Below, one piece after another: positions 22,826 through 34,647 of a DNA stretch of 64,000 nucleotides. The DNA is from Branchiostoma floridae. Taxonomy: Eukaryota > Chordata > Leptocardii > Amphioxiformes > Branchiostomatidae. The stretch is taken from the NCBI RefSeq assembly GCF_000003815.2, contig NC_049993.1:706523-770522 (forward strand), given 5' to 3'. Within the stretch, counting starts at the first letter, position 1. Each line of letters begins with the position of its first letter. The translations under genes and the position numbers were made by a program. The notes beneath the pieces are model-generated. The model was not told the origin of the DNA, did not search any database, and was given only the letters and a program-made list of their open reading frames with translations.

Positions 22826-23700
22826 ACAAGGGTTCGGAGACCTCATACCTCCTAGTTAACCGCTAGACTGTTATTTTGAATGATTTCGAATAATTAAAAC
22901 CAAATCATCATCACAAACGCTAGTGAAACAAGAGTTAGGAGACCTCATACCTCCATGAAATATTCTAATTATGCAAATGACTTTCACATCTGCATAATTC
23001 ATGCTTGGTTATGTACACCTTTAACTAACTTACACAGGTCACAAGGTTAACAATCCAATCACTTACAACATGTACATGAATTAGGACACTTTCACATTAA
23101 TTTTATGTAATATCATGCAAATCAGCAAATTTGCATAATTGATATCGCCTTATCTTCAACCTACCACAAACTACGCATGTTACAGGTATTTGAGTCCTAT
23201 AATGGAAAACACTGTACATATAGACTTTTCTCATTAAGTATGCAAATTTATGCATAACTTGCTTTTCATTATGTACATCTCTTTCAAAGATACATGCATG
23301 CTAAATATCATGGAAATCCATAATTCCTATCTTCCGTTAAGCTCCTTGGATGATTTTGACAAAATTGCCTCTGCAGTTCCAGAGCAAGCCGCTAGGGGGC
23401 CAAAATATACATTAACGGATCCGTTATATATTTAATACACTTTTTCTTGATATCAGAAGCTATCTACCACCATAAAATCAAGACCATAGCATGTCAAGGT
23501 CATAAGATACAACAACAACAAAAATTCTGCTGCAGTACCAAGGTGACATACCTGGGGGCCCAAAATCGACCCTAAACTTCGTCTTTTGAACTCCTGCCTA
23601 CATACCAAATACCATTTCAATTCATCAAGAGGTTCTTGATTTATGGCACGGCAAAGCTTGAACATGTCCGTTCATTCCACGATTCCAACGTCCAATCTGC
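22825..23700. mobile_element. Partial older copies of the same repeat
   Basis: GGAGACCTCATACCTCC occurs at about 22837 and 22950, followed by TTATGCAAATGAC, GCCGCTAGGGGGCCAAAATA and TACATACCAAATACC-like blocks. No right end is present. Confidence 0.5.
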
Positions 23701-23734
23701 AGCCGCAAGATGCAACTAGAGTTCGGCGACCTCA

Positions 23735-25492
23735 TACCTCCATGAAAATTTAGAGCTTTCGTAAATTTATAGTATGGTTTATTTCTTCTTCACCACTTTA
23801 CACGGTACAGAATGGCAGGGCCATGGCCCTGAATTGCACTGTCGTGTTACATTTATTAAAATCGAAGACAATTATTAAAAACGATGTTCGTACATCAGCG
23901 AATATTGCACGTTAGCGAATATTGCACATAGTATTTACATATATTACACACAGTTGCTTAACAGTGACAAATTTGGCTAGAAATACAACAAATTTGATGG
24001 CGAAGGTGATGGGTAGTTAGTCAAAGTTCGCTTATAAAACAGATTGTCACATCTAGAGCGCAGATTCAGGTATTTACATGTTCAGCATGCGCACCATGTA
24101 GGGTATAGCACTCGATCTGTATCTTTCCGTTCTACAATGAACAGTGTCGAGTTTGTGTGATGAACGAGTCATCCTGCCACTGATATCCACACGTGAGAGT
24201 GGTAGTAGGTGTCTGTACAGCTTCGACTGTTCAAGTGATTTGGCGAAGTTAACAGCTAATTGTTCACGACGTGACTTGAGTGTAGGTAGGCCCAGCCGAA
24301 TACATGCTTTGGAGTAGGATGTGTAGTTGGTGCCCAAGATGATCCGAAATGCTCGGCGTTGGACGTTCTCGATTTTGTTGCTGAGAGTTGTGGATAGTCC
24401 GGAGTGCCAAACGGGCGACGCATACTCCAGAGTCGGGCGGATATAACAGGTGTAAACCGTAACTAGATCATTTCATGCAATTGACTAAGACATTAACATA
24501 ATTTATGCATGGTGTTGTTCATCATTGACAAACATACACATTTCATAATTATAAAATTCCCATTATTAATCATAAAGCGGTTTTGCAATTTTTACATAAA
24601 TTATACAAATAAGTTCCTCATTACCATATTTGGTATCTGCTTATATTCCACCTATCGTAATTAACATGTGTTACATTTATTGAAGTCCAGTTATTGCAAA
24701 CAATGGAATTATACAATTTCCTCATTAATTATGCAAATTAAGTCCTCAATTGCATAACATGTATATCATTATGAACATCTTTGCCTAAGGTACCCGCATG
24801 CCTAATATGATGCCAATCCGTCAATCCCTTCTGCAGTTATCCTCTTTGGAGTGTCTTGACAAAAACGCCCCTGCAGTTCCACAATTAAATGTTAGGGGAC
24901 TGAAACTTGCCCCACTTTGTCATGACGTTAAAAGCCATCTACCACCTAAATGTCACGACAATATCTCATCTGAGACGAGAGATACATTGAAAAAACTGCT
25001 ATGATAGAATATTCTCATTAATTATGCAAATGTACTCCAATTTTGCATAATTAGTATTTTATCTTGTACAACATTGTCTAAGGTACCTACATACGAAAAA
25101 TCATGAAAATCCGTTGTTCCCTTCTTGAGTTATCGTCTTCAGAAGTTTTTGACAAAAATGCCACTGCTATCCCAAAACTAGACGCTAGGGGGCCCAAACT
25201 TATGTCATTTCTTTCTGAGCATAAGAGCTATCTAATATTAAAAAATCGTGACCATAGCATGTTCAGAACACCAAGATAGCAAAACCGGAAGTTGCGCTGC
25301 AGTACCAAGGGGAGCTGCTAGGAGGCCCAAAATCTAATCATTTCCAGCTTTCATCACACTCTACCAACACACCAAGTATGAAACCAATCCACCCAGCCGT
25401 TCTTGAGTTATCTTGTTTACACACACACACACACACAGACACACAGACAAACGCGGGGTAAAATATAACCTCCATGACATTTCATGGAGGTA
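23735..25492. mobile_element. Element with TACCTCCATGAAA ends, copy 1, interrupted by a LINE fragment
   Basis: Left end TACCTCCATGAAA, right end TTTCATGGAGGTA. The interior has alternating TTATGCAAAT words, GCTAGGGGGCCCAAACTTAT and a CA microsatellite followed by GACAAACGCGGGGTAAAATA. AACTAGAGTTCGGCGACCTC precedes both this and the next copy. No transposase ORF is present. Confidence 0.65.
23765..24455 (-). mobile_element. 5'-truncated LINE fragment (RT C-terminus and 3' UTR)
   Basis: The minus strand from 24455 reads VYTCYIRPTLEYASPVWHSG and then IENVQRRAFRIILG, the standard post-RT segment of LINE ORF2. It stays open to a stop at 24074 after PYMVRMLNM. About 300 bp of 3' UTR follow. The fragment splits an otherwise continuous copy of the TACCTCCATGAAA repeat: AGAGCTTTCGT precedes it and ATTTCATGCAATTGAC resumes after it. 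Confidence 0.8.
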
Positions 25493-25512
25493 ACTAGAGT
25501 TCGGCGACCTCA

Positions 25513-27060
25513 TACCTCCATGAAAATTTAGAGCTTTCGTCAATTTCATGCAATTGACTAACACATTAACATAATTTATGCTTGGTGTTGTTCATCATTG
25601 ACTAACGTACACATGTCACAATTATAAAATTCCCATCATTAATCATAAAGCGGTTTTGCAATTTTTACTTAAATTATGCAAATAAGTTCCTCATTACCAT
25701 ATTTGGTATCTGCTTATATTCCACTTAAGATAATTTTTTTTTTTTTTTTTTTACTCAATGGTCACCACGTAACAAGGCCTGAAGGCCACTCAAGGTTACG
25801 GGTTACATGATTAGAACTGTAACAGCAACTCTTCGCCCTAGGTCAGAAACATCATGATTGAGACCAGCCCAATTGCTCACTATGAGTGAGGACTAACTGA
25901 CCCAATAGGCGAAGCAGGGGTTACGAGGGCTGCTCGGGAGATTCCCTACCCCTATTTTAGCCGGAATGGTTTGATCCGCTCATGTTCGCACATGTGGCGG
26001 GTTCTTTTAACGTGCATGGGGTGTGGCTCTCCCCATACACGGGACCTCCATTTAACGTCCTATCCGAGGGACGGCCCTAGCCGAAGCAAGGTGAGGAAAG
26101 TCGTGTAAAGTGCCTTTCCCAAGGACACAAGACCGGTGACACCACAAGCGGATTCGAACCCAGGACCTCTTGGGCTTGAGACCAACGCGCTGACGATCGT
26201 GCCACGCGGCCCCACACCAATTAACATGTGTTACATTTGTTGAAGTCCAGTTATTGAAATCAATTAAATTATACAATTTCCTCATTAATTATGCAAATTA
26301 AGCTCTCATTTGCATAACATGTATATCATTATGAACATCTTTGCCTAAGGTACCTGCATGCCAAATATCATGCCAATCCGTCAATCCTTTCTGCAGTTAT
26401 CCTCTTTGGAATGTCTTGACAAAAACGCCCCTGCAGTTCCCAAATTAAATGTTAGGGGGCTGAAACTTGCACCACTTTGTCATGACAATAAAAGCTATCT
26501 ACCACCAAAATGTCAAAACCATAGCACGTCTGAAACAAGAGATACATTGAAAAAACTGCTATGATAGAATATTCTCATTAATTATGCAAATGTGCTCCTA
26601 TTTTGCATAATTGGTATTTTATCTTGTACAACATTGTCTAAGGTACCTACATACCAAAAATCATGAAAATCCGTTGTTCCCTTCTTGAGTTATCCTCTTC
26701 AGAAGTTTTTGACAAAAATGCCCCTGCTATCCCAAAACTAGACGCTAGGGGGCCCAAACTTATGCCATTTCTTCCTGAAAACAAGAGCTATCTAACACTA
26801 AAAAAATCGTGACCATAGCATGTTCAGAACACCGAGATAGCAAAACCGGAAGTTGCGTTGCAGTACCAAGGGGAGCCGCTAGGGGGCCCAAAATCTAATC
26901 ATTTCCAGCTTTCATCACACCCCACCTACACACCAAGTATGAAACCAATCCACCCAACCGTTCTTGAGTTATCTTGTTTACACACACACACACACACACA
27001 GACACACAGACAAACGCGGGGTAAAATATAACCTCCATTCCATTACATTTCATGGAGGTA
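25513..27060. mobile_element. Element with TACCTCCATGAAA ends, copy 2, interrupted by a SINE
   Basis: Direct tandem neighbour of copy 1 with the same order of internal blocks. The terminal ACCTCCATTCCATTACATTT segment is doubled, so a second end lies at 27096. The SINE at 25736 splits its left part. Confidence 0.65.
25736..26216 (-). mobile_element. tRNA-derived SINE with a LINE-related body and tail
   Basis: On the minus strand it starts with a tRNA-like head (GGGGCCGCGTGGCACGATCG; B box GGTTCGAATCC at about 26150-26162). A body follows, then a 3' tail containing CTTGAGTGGC and GGTGACC and a poly-A run (T-run at 25734-25752). The tail matches the 3' end of the LINE at 51931-55490. The segment 25822-25966 matches that LINE's leader. 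It is inserted in the second copy of the TACCTCCATGAAA repeat. Confidence 0.8.
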
Positions 27061-27479
27061 AATATAACCTCCATTCCATTACATTTCATGGAGGTAAAAA
27101 CTACAATGCATATTAATTGTCGTTCGAAGTTTAAGATGAATGTTAGGAATAGCTGTCGTTGTAATGGCTAGGTATAGGTGTGATGGTTTTGTTTTTAATT
27201 CAGCTTTAGTTTCTCAGGCATCCTTTTCCCTACATATTATCAACTTTTTGATGCTGGCAAAGACATCCCTTGTCTCTGATGTTGACTGTCCTTGCATTGA
27301 CAGTACATATATGTATGAATGAATGAAATTAATATTAATTGCACGACAATTGTACACTGTAGAATGTACGGCAGCAACTATTACACAGAGTACGAAATAA
27401 AGGTATAGGGTAAAACTTTTAAAACATCCTAATTACTATAATAACAATAATTAGGGTCGCCTCTTGGTCGACTGAGAGC

Positions 27480-27700
27480 CAGCAGTCCTGAGAGCTATCG
27501 CATGAGGGCATGTGTCAGGAGATCCAGAGAAAACGTCATAGCATAGATCGGAACCAGAATGATTTCAGAGACATTTCCAAGGCCTTGACAGGACGCAGCT
27601 TCAGCAAGACATTGGTTCAATTCCGATCGAAGATCAATAATCTGACGCAGAAGTTCAAGATTGTGCATGATCAGCGGGTCAGAGGTCGCATTACCATGCA
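27480..27700 (+). pseudogene. Myb/SANT-like domain fragment, probably transposon-derived
   Basis: The open frame reads NDFRDISKALTGRSFSKTLV then QFRSKINNLTQKFK. This resembles the last two helices of Myb/SANT-like DNA-binding domains (G-F-x-x-T-x-x-Q-x-R-x-K-x-x-x-L) carried by Harbinger-type transposons. No splice sites, start or partner transposase were found. Confidence 0.4.
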
Positions 27701-27889
27701 TTTTTGCTGTCGGATTTGTAGGCCAAAACGGATAGAACCATTTTTTGCATCATAATGCTATCTACATACCAAAAACGGTATGTCCTTCTTTACAAACTGG
27801 CCCCTGAATTTCCAAAACATGACGCCAGGGGGCCCACAGCTATACCACTTACTCAGCCTCAACAGCTTTCAAGCACAAACATTACTGCT

Positions 27890-29240
27890 AAAGGGTCTTG
27901 GAAAGGGGGCCACCCATTTCATATGTTGTAAAGGGTCATGCAAGGGAGGGATTATCCATGTTACTAGGGGCCAAGGGTGTAGAAAGAGGGCCACCGTTCA
28001 TTTCACCAGGGGCTGTTTTACATTAAAGGATGTGGGATCCATTTCAACAACATTTCCATATGTCAGCAATACCACAGGTAGAGTTTTTGGACTAGTCTAT
28101 TTCACCTTTCTACCTGTTTGGAATTGTCTATTCTTGCACGCAAACTTTTTAAGATTCATTTTTGGGCAAAAGTGTGTTTAGTTGATGTCATTTTTAAGCA
28201 CAAGTGTTCCATGAGGCTATTCCAAGGGGTTAAGGGTATGGGGAGAAAAGGCCATTTCATTGAGGGTCAGGCAAGGGATGTACCATTTGTTTCACAAGGG
28301 GTTGAGGGTGTGAGGAGAAGGGGCCATCCAGTTCACAAGGGGTTAAGAGTGCGGGGAGAAGAGTCCATTTCACTCAGGGTCAGGCAAGGGATGCACCATT
28401 TGTTTCACGAGGGGCAAAGGGCGTTGGGAGAAGGGGTCATCCATTTCACAAGAGGTTAAGGGTGTGGGGAGAAGAGATCATTTCACTCAGGGCTCAGGGT
28501 CAGGCGAGGGAGGGGCCATCCGTTTCACAAGGGGCAAGGGAGGGGCCATTTGATTCACAAGGGGCAAAGGGCTTGGGGAGAAGGGGCCATCCATTTCATA
28601 AGGGGTTCAGGGTGTGGGGAGAAGAGACCATTTCACTCAGGGTCGGGCAAGGGATGCACCATTTGTTTCACAAGTGGCAAAGGGCGTGGGGAGAAGGGGT
28701 CATCCATTTCACAACGGGTTAAGGGTGTGGGGAGAAGAGACCATTTCACTCAGGGTCGGGCAAGGGATGCACCATTTGTTTCACAAGGGGCAAAGGGCGT
28801 GGGGAGAAGGGGCCATCCATTTCACAAGGGGTTAAGGGTGTGGGGAGAAGAGATCATTTCACTCAGGGTCAGGCAAGGGATGAACCATTTGTTTCACAAG
28901 AAGCAAAGGGTGTGGGGAGAAGGGGCCATCCATTTCACATGGGGTTAAGGGTATGGGGAGAAGGGATCATTTCATTCAGGGTCGGGCAAGGGATGAACCA
29001 TTTGTTTCACAAGGGGTTATGGGTGTGGGGAGAAGGGGCCATCCATTTCACAAGGGGCAAAGGGTGTGGGGAGAAGGGGCCATACATTTCACAAGGGGTT
29101 GAGGGTGTGGGAAGAAGAGACCATTTCACTCAGGGTCAAGCGAGGGGTGCACCATTAGTTTCACAGGGGGTAAAGGGTGTGAGGGGGACGTCCATTTGGC
29201 GTCTGGTTAAGGGTGTGGGACGAGAGAACCAATCCATTTC
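27890..29240. repeat. G-rich higher-order minisatellite
   Basis: Built from subunits of about 35-40 bp (GGGGAGAAGGGGCCATCCAT, TTCACAAGGGG, CAGGGTCAGGCAAGGGATGC) organised into units of roughly 110 bp. Clear from about 28205 to 29180 and degenerate from 27890. Most units keep frames open, giving long but low-complexity ORFs. Confidence 0.9.
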
Positions 29241-29684
29241 GTTTCAAGTCTAGTTTAAAACAAACACTACACATCTGATTCAACATATTTGCTTAATAGC
29301 ATTTATTGGCAAAATTGATGAATGCAAAGTATAAACATTTCAAAACCACACTAGAAAGGTTCCCGACTACCACTGACCACGACATAAAACAGAAATATAA
29401 AACATAAAACAGGTGCAAAAGGAGCCTCCATTCACAAAATGTCCTGACCACCTACTGGCTACAAAACTCAGCATGTCAACAAAACCCACTCAAGCACCTT
29501 AACACCAACCAAGAAGTTGTGATCAGTCCTTCCAACAATACCCTCAGGACGTACAGAGGGTATCGTTCGGTCGGTTAAAGCAATGATTGCAATCTCACAA
29601 CTCATTTACTTTCTATCATGGCTAATGGCACGTTAGTGCGACCATATCTGCAGCATGTTGCCATCTAACGCATTCCAAGACACA

Positions 29685-29887
29685 TTAGAACAATTCCCTG
29701 TCCTCTTGCAAGGCGTACACACGAGCACCGATCGTTCTGGACGTCACCGTGGAGATCAGCATCGGACACCCTCTCACCGGGATAGGTCCCACCATGAACA
29801 TTGTGGCCGTAGTTGATCCGGGCTTGATGGCATCAATAAGATCCTGGAAGCTGCTGAGAGATGACTCTCCTTCCCAACTTGTTTCAA
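29685..29887 (-). CDS. Terminal exon of an unrecognised gene
   Basis: Preceded by a clean acceptor (TTTCTTGCAG), the exon enters two bases into a codon. It encodes 66 residues from ETSWEGESSLSSFQDLIDAI to VYALQEDRELF and a TAA at 29687-29685. I do not recognise the product. A decayed copy of the exon and its flank lies at about 37478-37640, which supports the exon as part of a real, locally duplicated gene. No upstream exon could be joined with confidence. Confidence 0.5.
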
Positions 29888-30339
29888 CTGCAAGAAAGTG
29901 AAATTACAATTAACTAGAGTTCCTCGAACACACATCTTCGCCAAATAAACATTTTTTATCGAAGGTCGTTGTTTTTTAATGATTAATGTATGTAATTATG
30001 GCTATAATGGGCCGGCTAAGCACCAAATACAGCTTAATACGAGATGTTAATATAGCAAAGCTGGATGTAAGGTCTTTAGTTAGGCTAGGTTAGGCTACCT
30101 GGTCTTTAGTTTTATATAAGATTTCACTCTACAAAATGTACATTGCAGTCTTTTCGTAAAAAAGAAATAATAAACAAACTTTGAGTGACTGGCCTATATA
30201 TTAGATAAAAGGTCATCTAATGGTTATCTAAGGGTCATACTTAAGGATTGTTACGGCCCTGCCTTGGTGAATGTTTGTGTCCATCTCATGAAAATAATAA
30301 GTAAAGTTTTGCAATCGCGAGTTAAGTCAGAGGTATTTT

Positions 30340-30890
30340 ACACAGTCGCTGTAAAAACTTTATAAAACACAGTGATAGCAAAAATACGTGTTCAGAAGAC
30401 TGTGTCTTTAGAATGACAAAGTTATAGAAAAGCGCAGTAAAAACATAAAACAGAGCAATAGCAAAAAAACGTGTTCACAAGACTGTGTCATTAAAAATGA
30501 CACTATAGAAAAGCGCTGTAAAAACATGATAAAACAGAGTAATAGCGAAATATCGTGTTCAGTCTTTAGAATGACACACTTCTAGAAAAGCGCTGTAAAA
30601 ACGTTTTAAAACAGAGTACATGTAATAGCAAAAAAACGTGTTCAGAAGACTGTGTCATTAGAATGACACACTTATAGAAAAGCGCTGTAAAAAATTTATA
30701 AAACAGAGTAATAATTTAGCAAAAATACGTGTTTAGAAGACTGTGTCATTAAAATGACACACTTATAGAAAAGCGCTGTAAAAACTATATAAAACATAGT
30801 AATAGCAAAAATACGTGATTAGAGGACTGTCTGTGTCATTAAAATGACACACTTATATAAAAGCGCTGTAAGAACGTTATAATGTAAAGC
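30340..30890. repeat. Tandem repeat of about 80-92 bp, six to seven units
   Basis: Each unit holds AAAAGCGCTGTAAAAAC, AACAGAGTAATAGCAAAA, CGTGTTCAGAAGACTGTG and a small palindrome GTGTCATTAAAATGACAC. Unit length varies through small indels. Confidence 0.9.
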
Positions 30891-31699
30891 TATAACGCTT
30901 GTTTATGTTTTAGTTTGTGCCGGCTTCCAATAACTATGGATTTGATCTTGCCAACATTGAGCTCAGACATTAATATGAGTTCGTGAGAGGGGACCTCAGA
31001 ACTTGGCAGATTTGCCGTGTGGGCTGAGACGATATCTTGAAAAACGTTCGGCAAGCCCAAACATACTATCGTCAAGAGTCCCTTTACAATCTTAATTTCA
31101 CTGAGGCATGGGTACATATCTAGACTACTAGTATATTCATAAGCCTTACTTAGATCCTCCTCTACAACCTAGCACAAGTATATGATATTGTCGTAATCTG
31201 TTGCACGGAAACCCCCATGCAGTGCGAAATCGAGGCCAAAATCAGGCAAAAACAGCCAGTTTGAAGGCCAACTTTGACTCTTCAAATCTCATGCCGAAAT
31301 AGTATTTGAATCATTAAGCGTACTGTAGGCGATCGAACAACACATGAGGATTACGTTGGCACCTTTGACAGCCTGATTTGGCCCACTGCGATGTTTAAAT
31401 CTTTTTTTATGTGACCATGTCTTATGCCTCAAACGGGCGGGCGTGTAACACCCTGCCATGGCATGACGATTAGTTCTGCTCTACCTTTGATTTGTCTGTG
31501 CTATTCCTGAGACTGAGGGCAGGGGGTTAATTTGGTGTGACTGGCCCTTGTCAGGGAAAGGAGATCAGGCTTCTGCTTCTGTCTGAAGGGCTTGAATGAT
31601 AAATGATGATTAATGGTCCACACATTAGTGCTGGACTAGGGTGACAATGGTGCCAGTGTCATATTGCACTGCACACCACTTTTGTAAGGGATGTGCTTC

Positions 31700-32140
31700 T
31701 CTCCATGATAAGAATCCCAAAGTAATTATATTAAGTAGATCGCGATTTACATAATTAGCATCTCATTATGTTGATAATCACCCTAAGTACCTACCCACCA
31801 AAAGCAAAGAATATCCATCAATCCCCTCTGCAGTTATCCTTCTTAAAAGTTACAAACTATAAGACCCACTGCAGTTCCAAACAAGCTGCTAGGGGGCCCA
31901 ACATTACACCATTCACTCCTAGTCCCAACAGCTATCCACCACTTAAAAATCATGAACATGGCACTTCTGGAAAATTTAGGCGCAAGCTTTGACGCTCACT
32001 TGCAGTACCAAAACAAGTCGCTAGGAGGCCCATTATCGAACTTGACCTTCCTTTCTGTGTCCCCTACCTATCAACAAAATATCATTAGCATCCATGTAGA
32101 ACATCTCGAGTTATCGTGTTAACAGACAAACGCAATTACA
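31700..32140. repeat. Distant copy of the GCTAGGGGGCCC repeat family
   Basis: TCTGCAGTTATCCTTCTTAA, GCTGCTAGGGGGCCCAACAT, CAGCTATCCACCACTTAAAA and GTTATCGTGTTAACAGACAA follow the same order as in the copies at 23735-27060. Another short piece lies at 27770-27870. Confidence 0.55.
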
Positions 32141-32890
32141 TATAAAGCCAGCTACAGCACCATAGGTAAAAGCTAGCTAAACCATTCTCGCACATGACAA
32201 TCCTTTACACAACCGCTACACACCTGCCAAATATTGTAGAAATCGCCCAGCTGCATTTTGAGTTATGCTTCTCGACACAAACCTCGAAAAAATACAAAGC
32301 TCGCTGCTGTGCCGTAGGAAAACGCCAGGTAAACCATTTTCAAACTAGGCATGCCTTTCGACAACCGCTACACACCTACAAAAAATCAAAAAGTTCCATC
32401 CACAATTTCTCGACTTATATGCTGTTGACCTACATACAGACCCAAGTAAGCAATCTTATAATCTTCTGGCGAAGATAATTATGACGAGCTACACAACCAT
32501 CCTTTTGCTGTTTTCTAATCAAACAATTTGGTAAAAAGGAAGCCTTATGCCCTGCAAATAGTGGAAGAGATAACAGAAATCATGAAAAAGAAGTTAGTAG
32601 AATACCGTAATGCCTGTCACGCACAAGTTCAATGCAATCTGGCCGAATTGTTGGTTACTGATCTTAACTGGTCGAAGTTGGTATGGACTATTCAACATCA
32701 GTGACATTGGTCTAAATCTAATAAATTCGGTACGTAGTACAATTACAAATCTGGATGTATTGGCATGATCACAGAAACTTTATTGTAATGAAAGCCAGCT
32801 ATTGTCACTTAAAGCTAGCTTTCACACAATACAATACCTTGCAAATGTCCGGGAAAGGTCCCATGTCCATCAAGACATCTAAACATGAAG

Positions 32891-33067
32891 TCAAGGAATG
32901 TCTTCTGAAGAAGCTGATGAAGACTTCCAAGGAAACCCACAACGAGAGGAGGCATCAAGACGCCTTCCGCGAGGACCACTGTTTCTCCGGATGTTGTGAA
33001 GCGCATTCGTGACTGTGACGCCTGGCACCTCCTCTGCCCACCTTTCCCTTAGCACGTCCAGACATTG
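32891..33067 (-). pseudogene. Exon copy 1 of a triplicated unit, possible Death-domain end
   Basis: After an acceptor (TTTCTACAG) the exon reads QCLDVLRERWAEEVPGVTVT then NALHNIRRNSGPRG. The spacing of L, W, TV and LxxIRR resembles the last helices of a Death domain, but the match is weak. The frame ends in TGA about 20 codons after the domain, earlier than in copy 2. Nearly identical in its first 42 codons to copy 2 at 33616. Confidence 0.4.
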
Positions 33068-33367
33068 CTGTAGAAAATACGATAAAAGAAACAGACATGC
33101 ATCAGAAGCATTACCACTGATGTAACAAATACTAAACGTCTTTGCCCAGGTAGAAGTAAGATCAGTGATAGAAAAGAATTACAAGTCAGAGAAGTGAGAA
33201 AAAAACAACTTTGTGCTTAACATTGTACAAGACCATAAATTAAACTGTAAAATTACACTTGCCAACGCAAAGGAATTTATTGACATTCTGTAGTACAATA
33301 CAAATCTGGATGTATTGGCATGATCACAGTACCTTTATTGTAATGAATGCTACCAACACAGCTATTG

Positions 33368-33616
33368 TCACTTAAAGCTAGCTTTCACACTATACAATAC
33401 CTTGTCAAATGTCTGGGAAAGGTCCCATGTCCATGAAGTCAAGGAAATTTCTTCTGTAGAAGCTGCTGAAGACTTCCAAGGTAACACACAACGAGAGGAG
33501 GCATCAAGACGCCTTCCGCGAGGACCACTGTTTCTCCGGATGTTGTGAAGCGCATTCGTGACTGTGACGCCTGGCACCTCCTCTGCCCACCTTTCCCTTA
33601 GCACGTCCAGACATTG
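33368..33616 (-). CDS. Exon copy 2 of a triplicated unit
   Basis: Same start as copy 1 (QCLDVLRERWAEEVPG), but the frame continues through STEEISLTSWTWDLSQTFDK to a possible donor (GACAAG|GTATTG) near 33410. Without splicing it would stop at 33368. It is the best candidate of the three copies for a working exon. Product unknown; a Death-domain relation is only suggested. Confidence 0.45.
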   Translation of the reverse strand, partial: QCLDVLRERWAEEVPGVTVTNALHNIRRNSGPRGRRLDASSRCVLPWKSSAASTEEISLTSWTWDLSQTFDKVLYSVKASFK

Positions 33617-33954
33617 CTGTAGAAAATACGATAAAAGAAACAGACATGCATCAGAAGCATTACAACTGATGTAACAAATACTAAACGTCTTTGCCCAGAT
33701 AGAAGTCAGATCAGCGATAGAAAAGAATTACAAGTCAGAGAAGTGAGAGAAAAAAACAACTTTGTGCTTAACATTGTACAAGACCATAAATTAAACTGTA
33801 AACTTACACTTGCCAACACAAAGGAATTTATTGACATTCTGTAGTATAATGCAAATCTGGATATATTGGCATGATCACAGTACCTTCATTGTAATGAATG
33901 CTACCAACACAGCCATTGTCACTGAAAGCTAGCTTTCACACAATACAATACCTT

Positions 33955-34095
33955 GTCAAATGTCTGGGAAAGGTCCCATGTCCATGAAGACATCTAAACA
34001 TGAAGTTAAGGAATGTCTTCTGAAGAAGCTGATGAAGACTTCCAAGGAAACCCACGAGAGGAGGCACCAAGACGCCTTCCACGAGGACCACTGTC
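33955..34095 (-). pseudogene. Exon copy 3 of a triplicated unit, truncated
   Basis: Only the downstream half of the unit remains (CATGTCCATGAAGACATCTA, GACGCCTTCC, GAGGACCACTGT). The acceptor and the first half of the coding part are gone. Confidence 0.5.
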
Positions 34096-34647
34096 ACAAT
34101 CCGTACACATTACTGTGATATCAGAAAAAGACATATATTAGCCGCCTTACTACCACTGTAACAAATACAAAAGACTCAAAGCCTACTTTTGGAGCATTGA
34201 ATTGAAAATATTGATCAACCCAAATTCTAACTTCGAATTCCTAAACATGTTGTGACAGAAATTCTACTATCTTTCTTATACTTAGATGTCAAGAATATGT
34301 TGTATACTTTGATATCTTAACTTACGCCAACCTATGGAAATATTTGGGTGCACCGATGCACCCACAGAAAAAAAATGGGTGCACATCTCCAATTCTGGGT
34401 GCACATGGGTGCACATTCACCCAATTTTTCGAGGCCTTCCAAGAAGGTTAAACCTCTTTCCTTAAACTTGCCAACACAAATGAAAACTCAATTATTGACA
34501 AAGAATGTTGTTCTATAGATAAAAACTGTTTTCACACAATACAACCTTGTCATATGTGCAGGAAAATCCCTTTCGTTCATGTTCGGCAACTTCCTTCACC
34601 AGTCCTTGGCAGCTTTCCCACGTCCAGGCATGTCTTCCTACGCTGCA

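Larger units (their letters stand above)
32740..34100. repeat. Three tandem copies of an exon-bearing unit
   Basis: AATCTGGATGTATTGGCATG recurs (with minor changes) at about 32750, 33304 and 33854, each followed by the same CTTTATTGTAATGAA, CACTTAAAGCTAGCTTTCAC and exon sequence. The period is about 550 bp. Copies 1 and 2 are long and very similar; copy 3 is cut short. Confidence 0.8.

Noticed and set aside
26097-26216. Functional tRNA gene on the minus strand
   Set aside because: The B box is good, but the anticodon stem is poor and the unit continues into a SINE body with a LINE-like tail.
28118-29253. Long plus-strand frames with GVGRRGHPFHKG-type repeats
   Set aside because: They follow the G-rich minisatellite, with several frames open at once and no splice sites or start context.
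30890-31117. Minus-strand 75-aa frame ending KLKHKQAL
   Set aside because: No recognisable domain, weak splice context, overlaps the edge of a tandem array.
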